Shown here: one piece after another, positions 55,764 to 64,000 of the stretch | Numbering within the stretch: position 1 is the first letter of the stretch | Layout: every line of letters begins with the position of its first letter | Assembly (NCBI RefSeq): GCF_018860635.1 | Contig: NZ_JAHKPT010000017.1 | Location: forward strand, 215,226-279,225 | DNA from: Aliiglaciecola lipolytica | Lineage (GTDB): Bacteria > Pseudomonadota > Gammaproteobacteria > Enterobacterales > Alteromonadaceae | Direction: 5' to 3' | Length of the DNA: 64,000 bases | Program-made: the position numbers and the translations under genes | The notes under the pieces: model-generated | What the model was told of the DNA's origin: nothing | Seen by the model: the letters and a program-made list of their open reading frames with translations, nothing else | The model's database searches: none

Positions 55764-56804
55764 ATGAGCTTATCAATAACTGCACATACTAAAACAATCA
55801 ATGCGTTTATCGTCTGTGCGCTTGGGGCCCTATTCTGGCTTGCCGCTCCCAGTGCTTTTGGCCAAAACCAACAACCCAATGGTCCTGCTTTTACGGCTCA
55901 AATGAGCAAGGTGGACTTGTTTGATAAGTCTCGGCAACGACCGATTAAGGTCACGGTGTGGTTTCCTTCTGAACAAATCGCTGTATGTGAAAAAGCACCC
56001 ATTTGTATTGATAAGCGAGGGCATAAAAATAAAGTGTTTGTCTTTTCACATGGTGCGATGGGCGATCCCATGGGGTATAACTGGATAGGGTATGCATTAG
56101 CATCTCAAGGGTTTACCGTTTTAGCTCCCTCGCATTTTGGTGAATCTTGGATATATGGCCCAGATAATATCGATCCTCAAGCGGCTTTGCGTATGTGGGA
56201 TCGTTCCTTGGATATATCCTATGTTCTCAATCAGTTTTCCTCTGCCGAGTATTTAAGTGAACAATTAAACTTCAATAACGTCACTGCCATAGGCCATTCT
56301 TCAGGTGGCTTTACAAGCCTAGCGTTGGCGGGTGCGACCTTGGGTAAAGACATGACTCAGTACTGTCAATCAACTGCTGCGCAAAAAGATTTAAGTTGTC
56401 AGTATGCAAAGCTATCAGAAGCAAAAAATGATAAGGAAACACTGTTATCTGCAAGCTACAAAGATGAGCGGATTACTGCCGTCATTGCTTTCGATCCTGC
56501 TCTGGGTCCATCAGCGGATGTCGAAAGTGTCAGTGAAATTTCTGTCCCCGTGCTACTGATTGCTCCACTTAATAACGACTTTTTAGACTTTGCAGGGCAC
56601 GCTGGTTTTTATCATCAGCAATTGCAAAATAGCCGCTTGGTGAGCTTACAAAATAATGAAGGTCATTTTGTTTTTTTAGACAGTTGCAAGCATACGCACA
56701 AAGCGATGGGAGTTTCCCTGTGTAAAGATAGAGTTGGTGTTGATAGAGAGGCGGTACACAGACAACTGTATGCTGACATCTTTGGATTTATTTTTAGGTC
56801 GTAA
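55764..56804 (+). CDS. Exported alpha/beta hydrolase
   Basis: 346 residues with a signal peptide (ending SAFGQ). The nucleophile elbow GHSSGG has Ser179, and the oxyanion region is VFSHGAMGDPMGYNWI. The overall layout resembles dienelactone hydrolase and platelet-activating-factor acetylhydrolase-like enzymes. AAGGA precedes the ATG. The substrate is unknown; a periplasmic esterase is likely. Confidence 0.88.
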   Translation: MSLSITAHTKTINAFIVCALGALFWLAAPSAFGQNQQPNGPAFTAQMSKVDLFDKSRQRPIKVTVWFPSEQIAVCEKAPICIDKRGHKNKVFVFSHGAMGDPMGYNWIGYALASQGFTVLAPSHFGESWIYGPDNIDPQAALRMWDRSLDISYVLNQFSSAEYLSEQLNFNNVTAIGHSSGGFTSLALAGATLGKDMTQYCQSTAAQKDLSCQYAKLSEAKNDKETLLSASYKDERITAVIAFDPALGPSADVESVSEISVPVLLIAPLNNDFLDFAGHAGFYHQQLQNSRLVSLQNNEGHFVFLDSCKHTHKAMGVSLCKDRVGVDREAVHRQLYADIFGFIFRS

Positions 56805-56900
56805 TTGACTTGTATGTTGCGACAAAATAGAGCTGAAATTAATTTGCGGGTTTTCCTGTCTAATACTGAAGATAACAATGGAAAATTGAGGGAGATTGAA

Positions 56901-57173
56901 ATGTGCAGTTCACCCAAAAGCAGCGGTTCAAGCCGCCCGCGCCGTGCTCCGATTAAAAGTATAGCCGAACGTTTAACCTCAGAACAAAGAGCACGATTTA
57001 CTCTAGTAGCGAATCGTGCACAAGAACGACGTGATCAGCGACAGGCTATCAATAAGCGCTGGGAGCAGAGGAATTTAGATAATTGCCAACAAAAGGCTAG
57101 GGCAATTAACAGTACCTCCAACTCTTCGCCTATCATAGCGTGGTTTACTAAATTGTATTTTGCTATTCGGTAA
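56901..57173 (+). CDS. Small basic protein, hypothetical
   Basis: 90 residues from the ATG at 56901, with GGGAG at good spacing; an in-frame start at 56805 has no such site. It is rich in Arg, Lys, Ser and Gln (SIAERLTSEQRARFTLVANRAQERRDQRQ), probably helical. No family is recognised. It lies directly before a REP-like repeat array. Confidence 0.5.
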   Translation: MCSSPKSSGSSRPRRAPIKSIAERLTSEQRARFTLVANRAQERRDQRQAINKRWEQRNLDNCQQKARAINSTSNSSPIIAWFTKLYFAIR

Positions 57174-57174
57174 A

Positions 57175-57490
57175 TTCAAACCCCTAGCATGGCCTTCAGG
57201 TCATGGAAATAACCAAAACCTCACAAAGTTGTAGCACGGGCTTTAGGCCGTGGAAACGGTTGCCGTATCCTCGCGGGGCTAAAGCACCCGCCTACACATT
57301 CAAACCCCTAGCATGGCCTTTAGGTCATGGAAATAACCAAAACCTCACAAAGTTGTAGCACGGGCTTTAGGCCGTGGAAACGGTTGCCCTATCCTCGCGG
57401 GGCTAAAGCACCCGCCTACACATTCCTACCGTAGCATGGCCTTCAGGCCATGGGAAACCACAACAACCGCGGCGCTAAAGCACTCCAATA
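57175..57490. repeat. REP-like tandem array, 124-bp period
   Basis: Two nearly identical 124-bp units (57175-57298 and 57299-57422) and a shorter, diverged third (57423-57490). Each unit carries three imperfect palindromes: CATGGCCTTCAGGTCATG, CACGGGCTTTAGGCCGTG and GCGGGGCTAAAGCACCCGC. Such GC-rich hairpins are typical of REP/BIME sequences in intergenic DNA. No REP transposase gene is in this window. The array fills the gap between two convergent genes. Confidence 0.85.
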
Positions 57491-57491
57491 A

Positions 57492-58412
57492 TTATATTTC
57501 TTCAATTATGGCGTTTACTTTCTCCAAATAAACTTGCTCTGGAATCTGCCCATTTAAATACAACTGTTTGAGTTTTTCTAAGCGCACTTCAATTTCTGAT
57601 TTTTGTTGTTGATTAGATGGCTGTGAAACTCTTTGTTGCTGAGTTTCTTTAAAGGTTAAATTACTTTCATGCTGATTAGCTGTTGCCCGAATTTCCCTTG
57701 ATTGATTTGGCTGTTGGTTATTTTGCTTAGATTGTGCTGCTTGCATAGGTCCATCTAATGCTATTTTAATCCAATCTTTTCGCTGCTTTACCTGAGTTAC
57801 ACCATCGGACAACTGGAGTTGCCATGAGTGATCCGTCTCTGAACTGTAATCACCAGTTGATAATTTAAATCCCTTTAATTCCGAATTGGTGGCAAAGCGT
57901 GAATTATTGACACTATTTCCAGCTCTAATGTACTTTTTTTGAATATCGACCTGAGCTTCTGCCAACAACAAATACAGGTCATTTCCACTAACATACACAG
58001 AACCGCTGGAATACAATGTCTCTGCGCCTATACCAAGAAATGAGGAATGTCTGTCAGACACCGAAAATATCAATAGTTGATTATTGGCAAGGGATTGTAA
58101 GGTGCTAAAAATACCCTCAGATAAAACCTTTACCTCTCGTTCTGTAAAAATTGTTTTTACCTCGTCGTTGCTTACCAAAGAAGACAACAGGCTATCTGAA
58201 GATTTAGGCTCGATGCTAATTTTAGCTAAAGCTGAAGCTAAAATGGGTTGAGAAATCTGTGCTGCAGGTTGGTTTTTTGTCGGTATATTTTCAACTTCTT
58301 GAATGGCGATATAATCGAGCTTATGCTGCCAAATGGTTTTTTCAAAGCCATGCAGATTGGATGTGTAACCGATCAACATTAAAATTGCTGTAAAACACTG
58401 TAAGTTGCTCAT
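57492..58412 (-). CDS. Exported protein with C-terminal SHOCT-like motif
   Basis: 306 residues from the ATG at 58412, which starts a signal peptide (MSNLQCFTAILMLIGYTSNLHG); a start 23 codons earlier is less likely. I do not recognise the main part. A low-complexity Gln/Asn/Ser-rich linker (about 220-270) leads to a terminal RLEKLKQLYLNGQIPEQVYLEKVNAIIEEI segment, which matches the SHOCT motif (short C-terminal oligomerisation domain). A periplasmic or envelope location is likely. The stop is 2 bp from the REP array. Confidence 0.65.
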   Translation of the reverse strand: MSNLQCFTAILMLIGYTSNLHGFEKTIWQHKLDYIAIQEVENIPTKNQPAAQISQPILASALAKISIEPKSSDSLLSSLVSNDEVKTIFTEREVKVLSEGIFSTLQSLANNQLLIFSVSDRHSSFLGIGAETLYSSGSVYVSGNDLYLLLAEAQVDIQKKYIRAGNSVNNSRFATNSELKGFKLSTGDYSSETDHSWQLQLSDGVTQVKQRKDWIKIALDGPMQAAQSKQNNQQPNQSREIRATANQHESNLTFKETQQQRVSQPSNQQQKSEIEVRLEKLKQLYLNGQIPEQVYLEKVNAIIEEI

Positions 58413-58987
58413 AATTATTCGCCGCCAAGTCAGGTTTAGTTGTTTTATTAGTAGCATTAGATACAGCAATATACATACCATAGCCCTAATTACAGAGCGT
58501 TATATTCCATTGAAAAGCTAAGGTCATTCTGGATGTGTTGATGGCATTGAGTCTACCGACGCTTTAGGGCGAAATCGGCTTTTAAGATGGGCGACACGGC
58601 AACTGTCTTAAAAATCACCAAACTGTATCATCTGCGACACTTGGACATGCAACACTTGATGCTTTTTCTCCTTTACGAAGTTTGTTTTTGACTAAATAGC
58701 TTTTGTCATTTTTCTCCCATCTAAATAAAAAAACACTTTCATAACATTGGCTTAACAATAAAGTGAGGATAGTTATAACAGCTGGTGTGACGCTTGCACT
58801 AAGTCTTAGGTATTGTTTTTTACCCAACCATATTACAAAGCTAAGGGGTTGCTTGGTATTAGACAATCATTCTGTTTAAACGGATTAGATTATTCCGAGC
58901 CGGTGCAGTCCTTGAAAGGAGTCTCATAGAGACACGGCGTAATGATTTATAAACGACTTGAAATTAAAACGTGGGAGTAATTCAAGC
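58413..58987. other. Gene-poor stretch between the SHOCT protein and aldA
   Basis: About 575 bases. A minus-strand frame of 83 codons (58615-58866) has only a TTG start and no ribosome site. TGCGACAC-like words occur near 58588 and 58629, similar to the arms of the palindrome in front of the porin (62363-62383), so the sigma-54 regulator might bind here too. No clear -24/-12 promoter was found. Confidence 0.4.
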
Positions 58988-60427
58988 ATGTCTGATATAC
59001 CAGTTTATCGTAATTATATTAATGGTGAGTTTAGCGCTGAGCCAACATCCACCATTGAGGTGTTCAACCCTGCAAATGGCCGTTTGTTGTCTAAGGTTCC
59101 TAACTCTTCAGCTGAAGAAGTTGAACAAGCTATTCATGCTGCTCGAAAAGCGCAGTCTTCATGGGCCCAAAAGCCGGCTATCGAACGCGCAGGTTTTTTA
59201 AAGAAAATCGCCGATAAAGTAAGACAGAATGCTGAAAGACTAGCTACTGTCATCGTAAAAGAGCAGGGAAAAACAAAAGAGTTAGCGAACGTAGAAGTTA
59301 ACTTTACGGCCGACTACATTGATTATATGGCTGAGTGGGCACGTCGCATTGAAGGTGAAGTTGTTACTAGTGATCGACAAGGAGAAAACATCTTTGTCTT
59401 TAGGAAGCCCCTTGGCGTAGTCGCGGGAATCTTGCCGTGGAACTTTCCATTCTTTTTGATTGCAAGAAAAATGGCTCCTGCACTTATCACCGGCAATACC
59501 ATTGTTGTTAAGCCAAGTGAGGAGACGCCAAACAACTGCTTCGAGTTTGCTAAACTTGTGGCTGAAACCGATCTGCCTGCTGGCGTATTCAATGTTGTTT
59601 GTGGGACAGGGCACGAGGTGGGTAATGCACTGTCTACCAGCCCTAAAATAGATATGATCAGCTTTACTGGCAGTGCAGGTACAGGTTCAAGAATAATGGC
59701 CGCTGCAGCGCCAAATATCACCAAACTTAATTTGGAGTTAGGTGGTAAAGCACCTGCAATAGTATTGGCGGATGCAAATGTTGACTTAGCTGTGGAGGCA
59801 ATAAAGAACTCGCGAGTGATCAATACTGGGCAAGTTTGTAATTGTGCTGAGCGAGTCTATGTTCAGGCTTCTGTGGCTGATGAATTTACTGCCAAATTGA
59901 GCGCTGCAATGTCTGCCACACGTTACGGCGATCCCTTAGCACAACCCGATATTGATATGGGACCATTGGTAAATAAAATTGGATTAGATAAAGTTGCTAA
60001 AATGGTCGAGTTTGCCAAACAGCAAGGTGCTGAAGTGGTGACTGGCGGAAATTTAGCAGATCTAGGTCAAGGTTTCCATTATCAACCAACAGTCTTGACA
60101 GGATGTAATAGCGATATGGAAATTATGCAAAAAGAGATTTTTGGCCCGGTCTTGCCTGTTCAAATTGTCGCAGATTTAGATGAAGCGATTGCTTGTGCAA
60201 ATGCATCAGAATATGGACTAACATCTTCTGTTTATACTCAGAATTTAAGTCTTGCCATGAACGCGATTAGCGGCTTAGATTATGGAGAGACCTATATCAA
60301 CCGGGAAAACTTTGAAGCTATGCAAGGTTTCCATGCTGGTGCTCGTAAATCAGGCATCGGAGGTGCTGATGGTAAGCACGGTTTATACGAGTATATGAGA
60401 ACTCATGTGGCCTATATTCAGTCTTAA
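58988..60427 (+). CDS. aldA: Aldehyde dehydrogenase AldA (lactaldehyde/glycolaldehyde type)
   Basis: 479 residues from the ATG at 58988 (GGGAG upstream). The sequence runs in parallel with E. coli AldA: FTADYIDYMAEWARRIEGE, GILPWNFPFFLIARKMAPAL, LELGGKAPAIVL (catalytic Glu), VINTGQVCNCAERVY (catalytic Cys) and INRENFEAMQGFHAG. It oxidises small hydroxyaldehydes such as lactaldehyde and glycolaldehyde with NAD+. Together with a sigma-54 regulator and a porin further on, it may be part of a carbon-source pathway. Confidence 0.95.
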   Translation: MSDIPVYRNYINGEFSAEPTSTIEVFNPANGRLLSKVPNSSAEEVEQAIHAARKAQSSWAQKPAIERAGFLKKIADKVRQNAERLATVIVKEQGKTKELANVEVNFTADYIDYMAEWARRIEGEVVTSDRQGENIFVFRKPLGVVAGILPWNFPFFLIARKMAPALITGNTIVVKPSEETPNNCFEFAKLVAETDLPAGVFNVVCGTGHEVGNALSTSPKIDMISFTGSAGTGSRIMAAAAPNITKLNLELGGKAPAIVLADANVDLAVEAIKNSRVINTGQVCNCAERVYVQASVADEFTAKLSAAMSATRYGDPLAQPDIDMGPLVNKIGLDKVAKMVEFAKQQGAEVVTGGNLADLGQGFHYQPTVLTGCNSDMEIMQKEIFGPVLPVQIVADLDEAIACANASEYGLTSSVYTQNLSLAMNAISGLDYGETYINRENFEAMQGFHAGARKSGIGGADGKHGLYEYMRTHVAYIQS

Positions 60428-60438
60428 TCTTATTCGCT

Positions 60439-60459
60439 GGGTCTCGTTAGTCGAGGCCC
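60439..60459 (+). terminator. Hairpin after aldA
   Basis: GGGTCTCG pairs with CGAGGCCC (one T-G type mismatch) around TTAGT, 12 bp past the stop, and is followed by only three T. It may act as a weak terminator or as an RNA-stabilising hairpin. Confidence 0.5.
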
Positions 60460-60492
60460 TTTGCCATTAAGATCAAAGTTGTATGGAATATC

Positions 60493-60891
60493 ATGGAAAG
60501 ATTAAAGCGAAAACTCAAAAATCGAGGCGTGAAAGTTGTTGAACTCAGCAGGGAAGAATACGCTAATAAGGGCGTAGCGCTCAACAATACTACAACCTCT
60601 TTGACTAGCAACTGCACTGAAGAGTGTGGCGAGATTGCAAACTTTAGTGCTATCTTAGCCGTTGACGAAGGTGGTATCTTTTATTTTGTTGAAAGCACCC
60701 TGAACGATTACTTGTTGTTACCTAAAGGTTATCCCTCCAGCATAACCGTTTATGAAAAAAATATATTTGAAAGTGTCGAAGTTGCGACATTTTTTATACA
60801 GAACATTATCCCCAAAAATCAATTACCGCTGCACATCATCAATCCCGCTGAATTGTCCAATCTGCGTCGCGTTTATATTATAAAAAACTAG
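60493..60891 (+). CDS. Unknown cytoplasmic protein
   Basis: 132 residues. No family is recognised. N-terminal basic MERLKRKLKNRGVKVVELSREEY; a mid-part CTEECGE with two Cys; C-terminal alternation of strands and helices (AILAVDEGGIFYFVES, HIINPAELSNLRRVYIIKN). No signal peptide or membrane segment. It follows aldA by 65 bp and may share its transcript. No ribosome site of note was found. Confidence 0.55.
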   Translation: MERLKRKLKNRGVKVVELSREEYANKGVALNNTTTSLTSNCTEECGEIANFSAILAVDEGGIFYFVESTLNDYLLLPKGYPSSITVYEKNIFESVEVATFFIQNIIPKNQLPLHIINPAELSNLRRVYIIKN

Positions 60892-60930
60892 CTTAATTCA
60901 GATGCTTTTTTAGGCTTATTTTGGTGATTA

Positions 60931-60957
60931 AAAAGGGCATATCGAGTATGCCCTTTT
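60931..60957. terminator. Strong bidirectional terminator
   Basis: AAAAGGGCATA (60931-60941) and TATGCCCTTTT (60947-60957) form a perfect 11-bp stem around TCGAG. It ends both the 132-residue protein gene (plus) and the porin gene (minus). Confidence 0.88.
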
Positions 60958-60995
60958 ACCTACTTCAGTTAATAATTGCAGTGAGTAAGTCCTAT

Positions 60996-62204
60996 TTAGA
61001 AGGTCACTGATGCTTCAGCAATTATGCCGTCCCATTCTGCTCCGCCTGCAGCACCAAACTCAGTAGCACCACCGCCAGAGAATTGTTCTTCTTCTTGTTT
61101 CACATATTCAATTTTAAATAAGGTTGAATCATTCATCCACCAACCGGCACCAACCTGCAATCTTGTTGCATCATTTTCCGTCTCGATTCCTTCACTATCG
61201 TTTGTCGATTCTTGATAGCGCACCGCTAAATAGGCACTAGCGGTAAGATCGTATTTACCTTCAATTGACCAAAATGCCATTTCTGATTCTTGTTCGATAT
61301 AGTTGGTCTGCAAGCTACCCTGACCATCTGCCCAACTAAAATCGTCGTTGGCTTTGCCGTATAAAGCATGGATCATGAAGTTATCGGTTTTGTATTGCAC
61401 GTCGGCTTGCCAGATAAAGGCATCAACGCCGGGTATGATCAACGTATGAGTGCCTCTAGCACTTACCGCCGTACTAGCGAACTGATAGTTGTCACCATCA
61501 CCTAAGCCTATTGCAGAACCAAATGCTTTGCCTGTTACGGCATCCATATCATGATTGGTTTTGAAGGTACCTGCACCGAAAGAAAGTCCGCTCTTGAAAT
61601 TCAACGTCCCTCTTAAACCATAGTTATAACCACGACCGTCACTGAAATCAGCAAAGAAGTCAGGTGTAGAAACAACTGCATCCCAGGTGATGTTTGTGTC
61701 GTTTGAGACATCATGAACACCGTAAACCCAAACACCTTCTTCAGCGGTGATCATGTCAACTAAGCCATTTCCTACAAATGGATTGGCTTGAACCGCGGCA
61801 CCATCTGAATAACGTAAGAATGTCTGAGTGGTGGAAATGAGATTACCTAAACGCAAGCCCATGGTATCGGTCATATCAAATTGAATCCAAGCCAAATCTT
61901 GCGAGATAGCAGCACTGCCGTTATTCCAATCATTTGGTTCTTCCGCAAGCTCTGCAAATATCGACACTTTTTCGGAAACCTGTGCATTAATGTTCAATGC
62001 AAAGCGCAAACGATGGAAGCCTGAGTCAGATTCTGCATCCGCCGGATTTACCGCAGCTCCGTCAACTTCCATTCCTGTCTGCCAAGACTGCATGACGGCA
62101 CCGCTAAATTGAATTTTACTTGTATCAGCAGCGAAGGCTTGGCTAGCTAATAAAGAGGTCAGAATCGCTGATGCGACTTTTAATTTTTTAAATTTAATTT
62201 TCAT
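60996..62204 (-). CDS. Putative outer-membrane porin with sigma-54 promoter
   Basis: 402 residues from the ATG at 62204, with GGGAAAA upstream; an in-frame start at 62273 would remove the sigma-54 promoter from non-coding DNA. Signal peptide ends SQAFA. The mature part starts KIQFSGAVMQSWQTGM and shows 16 or so alternating strands, with a C-terminal Phe (EASVTF), like general porins. The promoter and the neighbouring regulator imply induction by a specific compound, probably one metabolised with AldA. Confidence 0.85.
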   Translation of the reverse strand: MKIKFKKLKVASAILTSLLASQAFAADTSKIQFSGAVMQSWQTGMEVDGAAVNPADAESDSGFHRLRFALNINAQVSEKVSIFAELAEEPNDWNNGSAAISQDLAWIQFDMTDTMGLRLGNLISTTQTFLRYSDGAAVQANPFVGNGLVDMITAEEGVWVYGVHDVSNDTNITWDAVVSTPDFFADFSDGRGYNYGLRGTLNFKSGLSFGAGTFKTNHDMDAVTGKAFGSAIGLGDGDNYQFASTAVSARGTHTLIIPGVDAFIWQADVQYKTDNFMIHALYGKANDDFSWADGQGSLQTNYIEQESEMAFWSIEGKYDLTASAYLAVRYQESTNDSEGIETENDATRLQVGAGWWMNDSTLFKIEYVKQEEEQFSGGGATEFGAAGGAEWDGIIAEASVTF

Positions 62205-62257
62205 GATTATTTTCCCATTGTATTGTGGCCTGTGAATGGTTAGCCATCGACTATTTC

Positions 62258-62272
62258 GCAATTCGCATGCCA
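62258..62272 (-). promoter_or_regulatory. Sigma-54 promoter of the porin gene
   Basis: On the minus strand TGGCATGCGAATTGC fits the -24/-12 consensus (TGGCAC-N5-TTGC) with GG and GC exactly 10 bases apart. It lies 53 bp upstream of the porin ATG. An adjacent gene encodes a sigma-54 activator. Confidence 0.82.
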
Positions 62273-62362
62273 TGGTTTTTACATTTCGATAACAAAATAA
62301 AACCAGTTAAAACAATGGGTTGTGCTTTTTGTTGAAAATTGTGAGTGACGCTTATGTTGCAA

Positions 62363-62383
62363 TGTTGCATTAGTGATGCGACA
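62363..62383. promoter_or_regulatory. Probable enhancer site of the sigma-54 activator
   Basis: The palindrome TGTTGCAT-N5-ATGCGACA (one mismatch) lies about 100 bp upstream of the -24/-12 promoter. A further TGTTGCA word directly precedes it. The position suits an upstream activating site for the regulator encoded at 62529-64000. Confidence 0.55.
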
Positions 62384-62438
62384 AGTGAATGATACCTGTG
62401 ATAAACATGCTACGAGCGGATTTGAGGTATCAAAAAAA

Positions 62439-62458
62439 GCCAACGCAAGGCGCGTTAG
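62439..62458 (-). terminator. Terminator after the sigma-54 regulator
   Basis: On the minus strand an AACGC/GCGTT stem extended by GC pairs is followed by seven T. It lies about 70 bp past the regulator stop and shields the porin promoter from read-through. Confidence 0.7.
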
Positions 62459-62528
62459 CTATTTTTAATCGAGGCTAATTTAGGTTAGTTAAGTGGCGCA
62501 ATAAGACTGTGGTTTTTTTAGTCGTTTG

Positions 62529-64000
62529 CTAGTAAATTTCGTTAGGTTGAACGATGTTATATTTGCGCATTTTTCGATATACAGTGGAGCGGCAAATATT
62601 CAACTCTTCTGACACTTGAGTGATATTCCAACGATACTTTTTAAGGGTTTCTAGTAAATGCTGTCCTTCCTGATTTCCCACATAATTTGAAAGTGTTTTA
62701 TTTTGCTCAACAGAGTCTTCAATTGGCGCTTTGTTTTCTAATTGTATGTTGGCACTTACTATGTCTTTGGGGAGGCAGTCTACTTCAATTTTATTGTCTT
62801 CGGATAACGCTTCTGCAAACTTTAGAGCGCTGACTAACTGGCGGATATTGCCAGGCCAATGATAACTGTGCAAAATACTCCGTGCCTGCTCGGAGACTTG
62901 GATTTGTTGCTCAGAATTTAGATTGTTCAACAGATAATTAATTATAAAATCTTTGTCTTTTCTATCTCTTAAGTTTGGTAATTCGATAGACATACCGTTT
63001 AAACGATAATAAAAATCTTCCCGAAACAATTTTTGGCCAATTAATTCGTGCAAATTTTGGTGGGTAGCTGAGATAACTTGAATATCGATATGCGTCGGCT
63101 CAGAAGCGCCTAGTGGGATGGTCTCCCTCTCAGCTAAAACCCGTAACAAACGGGTTTGCAGTTGGATCGGCATATCACCTATTTCGTCCAGAAATATAGT
63201 GCCTCCGTGGGCCAACTCCAATTTACCTTTCATTCCCTTTTTATTCGCACCAGTAAAAGTACCGCTGCGGTAACCGAATAATTCGCTCTCGATCAAAGAT
63301 TCTGGAATAGCTGCACAATTGAGGGCGATGAAAGGTCCATCAGAACGGTCGCTTGCACGATGAATTGCGCGTGCAAACGCTTCTTTTCCTGTACCCGTTT
63401 CACCGGTAATCAGGAATGGAATATCTTTATTAATGACCCGCATGATTTGTTTAATTTGCGACTGTGCAACGGGGTCTTCCCCCGCGAGCTGTTGCAAAGT
63501 CGGGTGCGCTTTCATTGCTAAGCTTTCTGTGGGTTTTCGTTCTGCAACAGTGTGTACACTGCTTAACTTGCCAGATGGAACCCGTAAGCCAATCTCAATT
63601 TCCTCTAGCATCTTAGGCGAGAAGGATCGCACGACGACGCCGCCACCTTTACTTTTGGTAAGCAACTCATCAATTGATTGACCAACGATATCTTCTATTT
63701 GACTGCCCGGAAGTTGTTGATCTGCAGGCAATAATGAATCGTATTCAGCGAAAGCAGAACGATTTGCACCTACGATGATACCTCGTTCATTCACCGCTAA
63801 GAGTTGTTCTTGAATGAGATCTGCAAAGCTTTCTGTTGGTTTAATACTCATGGTGATTTGATTGCGATATGCTTGTCGAAAATAACTATTTTCGATCATT
63901 CGTCCGTACATCATTACCATTTGTAAGGTCAAAAATTGGTTTTCTTTGTTTTTCGAAGCACCTAAACAAGAGGCATTTAAGCAACCCCTTAATTCCCCCA
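62529..64000 (-). CDS. Sigma-54-dependent activator, AcoR-like (5' part beyond the window)
   Basis: The frame is open to the right edge, with residues GELRGCLNASCLGASKNKENQ upstream of the first internal start codon (63932), so the gene is longer than the window; a GAF-type sensor domain is expected there. Visible parts are a linker/PAS-like region, then the AAA+ domain with GETGTGKE (Walker A), the sigma-54 contact loop GTFTGA (usually GAFTGA) and FLDEIGDMP (Walker B). A C-terminal Fis-type helix-turn-helix ends it (WNITQVSEELNICRSTVYRKM). It likely activates the porin promoter at 62258-62272. Confidence 0.93.
   Translation of the reverse strand, partial: GELRGCLNASCLGASKNKENQFLTLQMVMMYGRMIENSYFRQAYRNQITMSIKPTESFADLIQEQLLAVNERGIIVGANRSAFAEYDSLLPADQQLPGSQIEDIVGQSIDELLTKSKGGGVVVRSFSPKMLEEIEIGLRVPSGKLSSVHTVAERKPTESLAMKAHPTLQQLAGEDPVAQSQIKQIMRVINKDIPFLITGETGTGKEAFARAIHRASDRSDGPFIALNCAAIPESLIESELFGYRSGTFTGANKKGMKGKLELAHGGTIFLDEIGDMPIQLQTRLLRVLAERETIPLGASEPTHIDIQVISATHQNLHELIGQKLFREDFYYRLNGMSIELPNLRDRKDKDFIINYLLNNLNSEQQIQVSEQARSILHSYHWPGNIRQLVSALKFAEALSEDNKIEVDCLPKDIVSANIQLENKAPIEDSVEQNKTLSNYVGNQEGQHLLETLKKYRWNITQVSEELNICRSTVYRKMRKYNIVQPNEIY

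Noticed and set aside
57175-57490. Tandem array that might be read as CRISPR or a satellite
   Set aside because: The period is 124 bp with internal hairpins and without unique spacers, which fits REP-like DNA.
58615-58866. An 83-codon minus-strand frame with one hydrophobic segment
   Set aside because: It has only a TTG start and no ribosome site. It could be a small membrane protein, but nothing besides length supports it.

Overview
The window is chromosomal DNA of a marine gammaproteobacterium, most probably an Alteromonadales member of the Alteromonas/Glaciecola/Paraglaciecola type. This is inferred from the fairly low GC content, the gene families (groESL, accBC-aroQ, copA-cueR, AldA, Cti, MipA/OmpW) and the large beta-propeller/GGDEF/EAL sensor. 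No rRNA, tRNA or CRISPR array was found.

Layout. 1-4.6 kb: a minus-strand PmrAB-like two-component system translationally coupled to a cupredoxin, a degenerate FTR1-type permease and an outer-membrane protein, followed by a TlpA-type thioredoxin and a DUF4266 lipoprotein; CTTAAG-N5-CTTAAG boxes suggest one regulon. 4.7-21.3 kb: housekeeping core with ompW, a MipA/OmpV protein, aroQ-accB-accC, acpH, upp, a 1526-residue cyclic-di-GMP sensor, dsbD-cutA, fxsA, ppiC and groES-groEL behind a sigma-32 promoter. 21.25-30.55 kb: an integrated element in the 3' end of groEL, bounded by a 15-bp direct repeat (attL/attR). It carries mostly unknown minus-strand genes, a KilA-N protein, a serine recombinase, a DUF2971 cargo gene and a tyrosine integrase that is cleanly interrupted by an IS3-family insertion. 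Several intergenic regions of the element carry RACTAA-N4-TTAGTY palindromes, often phased at 22 bp. This is the least explained part of the window.

30.6-36.9 kb: copA-cueR with a MerR-type promoter, then an eroded strip with a parDE remnant, a DUF2971 pseudogene broken by a 10-bp duplication, a repeat shared with the element and a TPR fragment. 36.9-44.9 kb: a peroxiredoxin-like protein, an aldehyde dehydrogenase, an M1 peptidase coupled to a DUF6702 protein, a guanidine-II riboswitch in front of an SMR exporter, an ACT-domain protein and a YHYH lipoprotein. 45.2-53.1 kb: an RND efflux operon (adaptor, pump, outer-membrane factor) followed by its own response regulator and sensor kinase. 53.2-64 kb: fatty acid cis/trans isomerase, an alpha/beta hydrolase, a 124-bp REP-like tandem array, an exported SHOCT-tailed protein, AldA, and a porin with a sigma-54 promoter next to a sigma-54 activator that runs off the right edge.

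All calls are made by reading the sequence; no database search was run.
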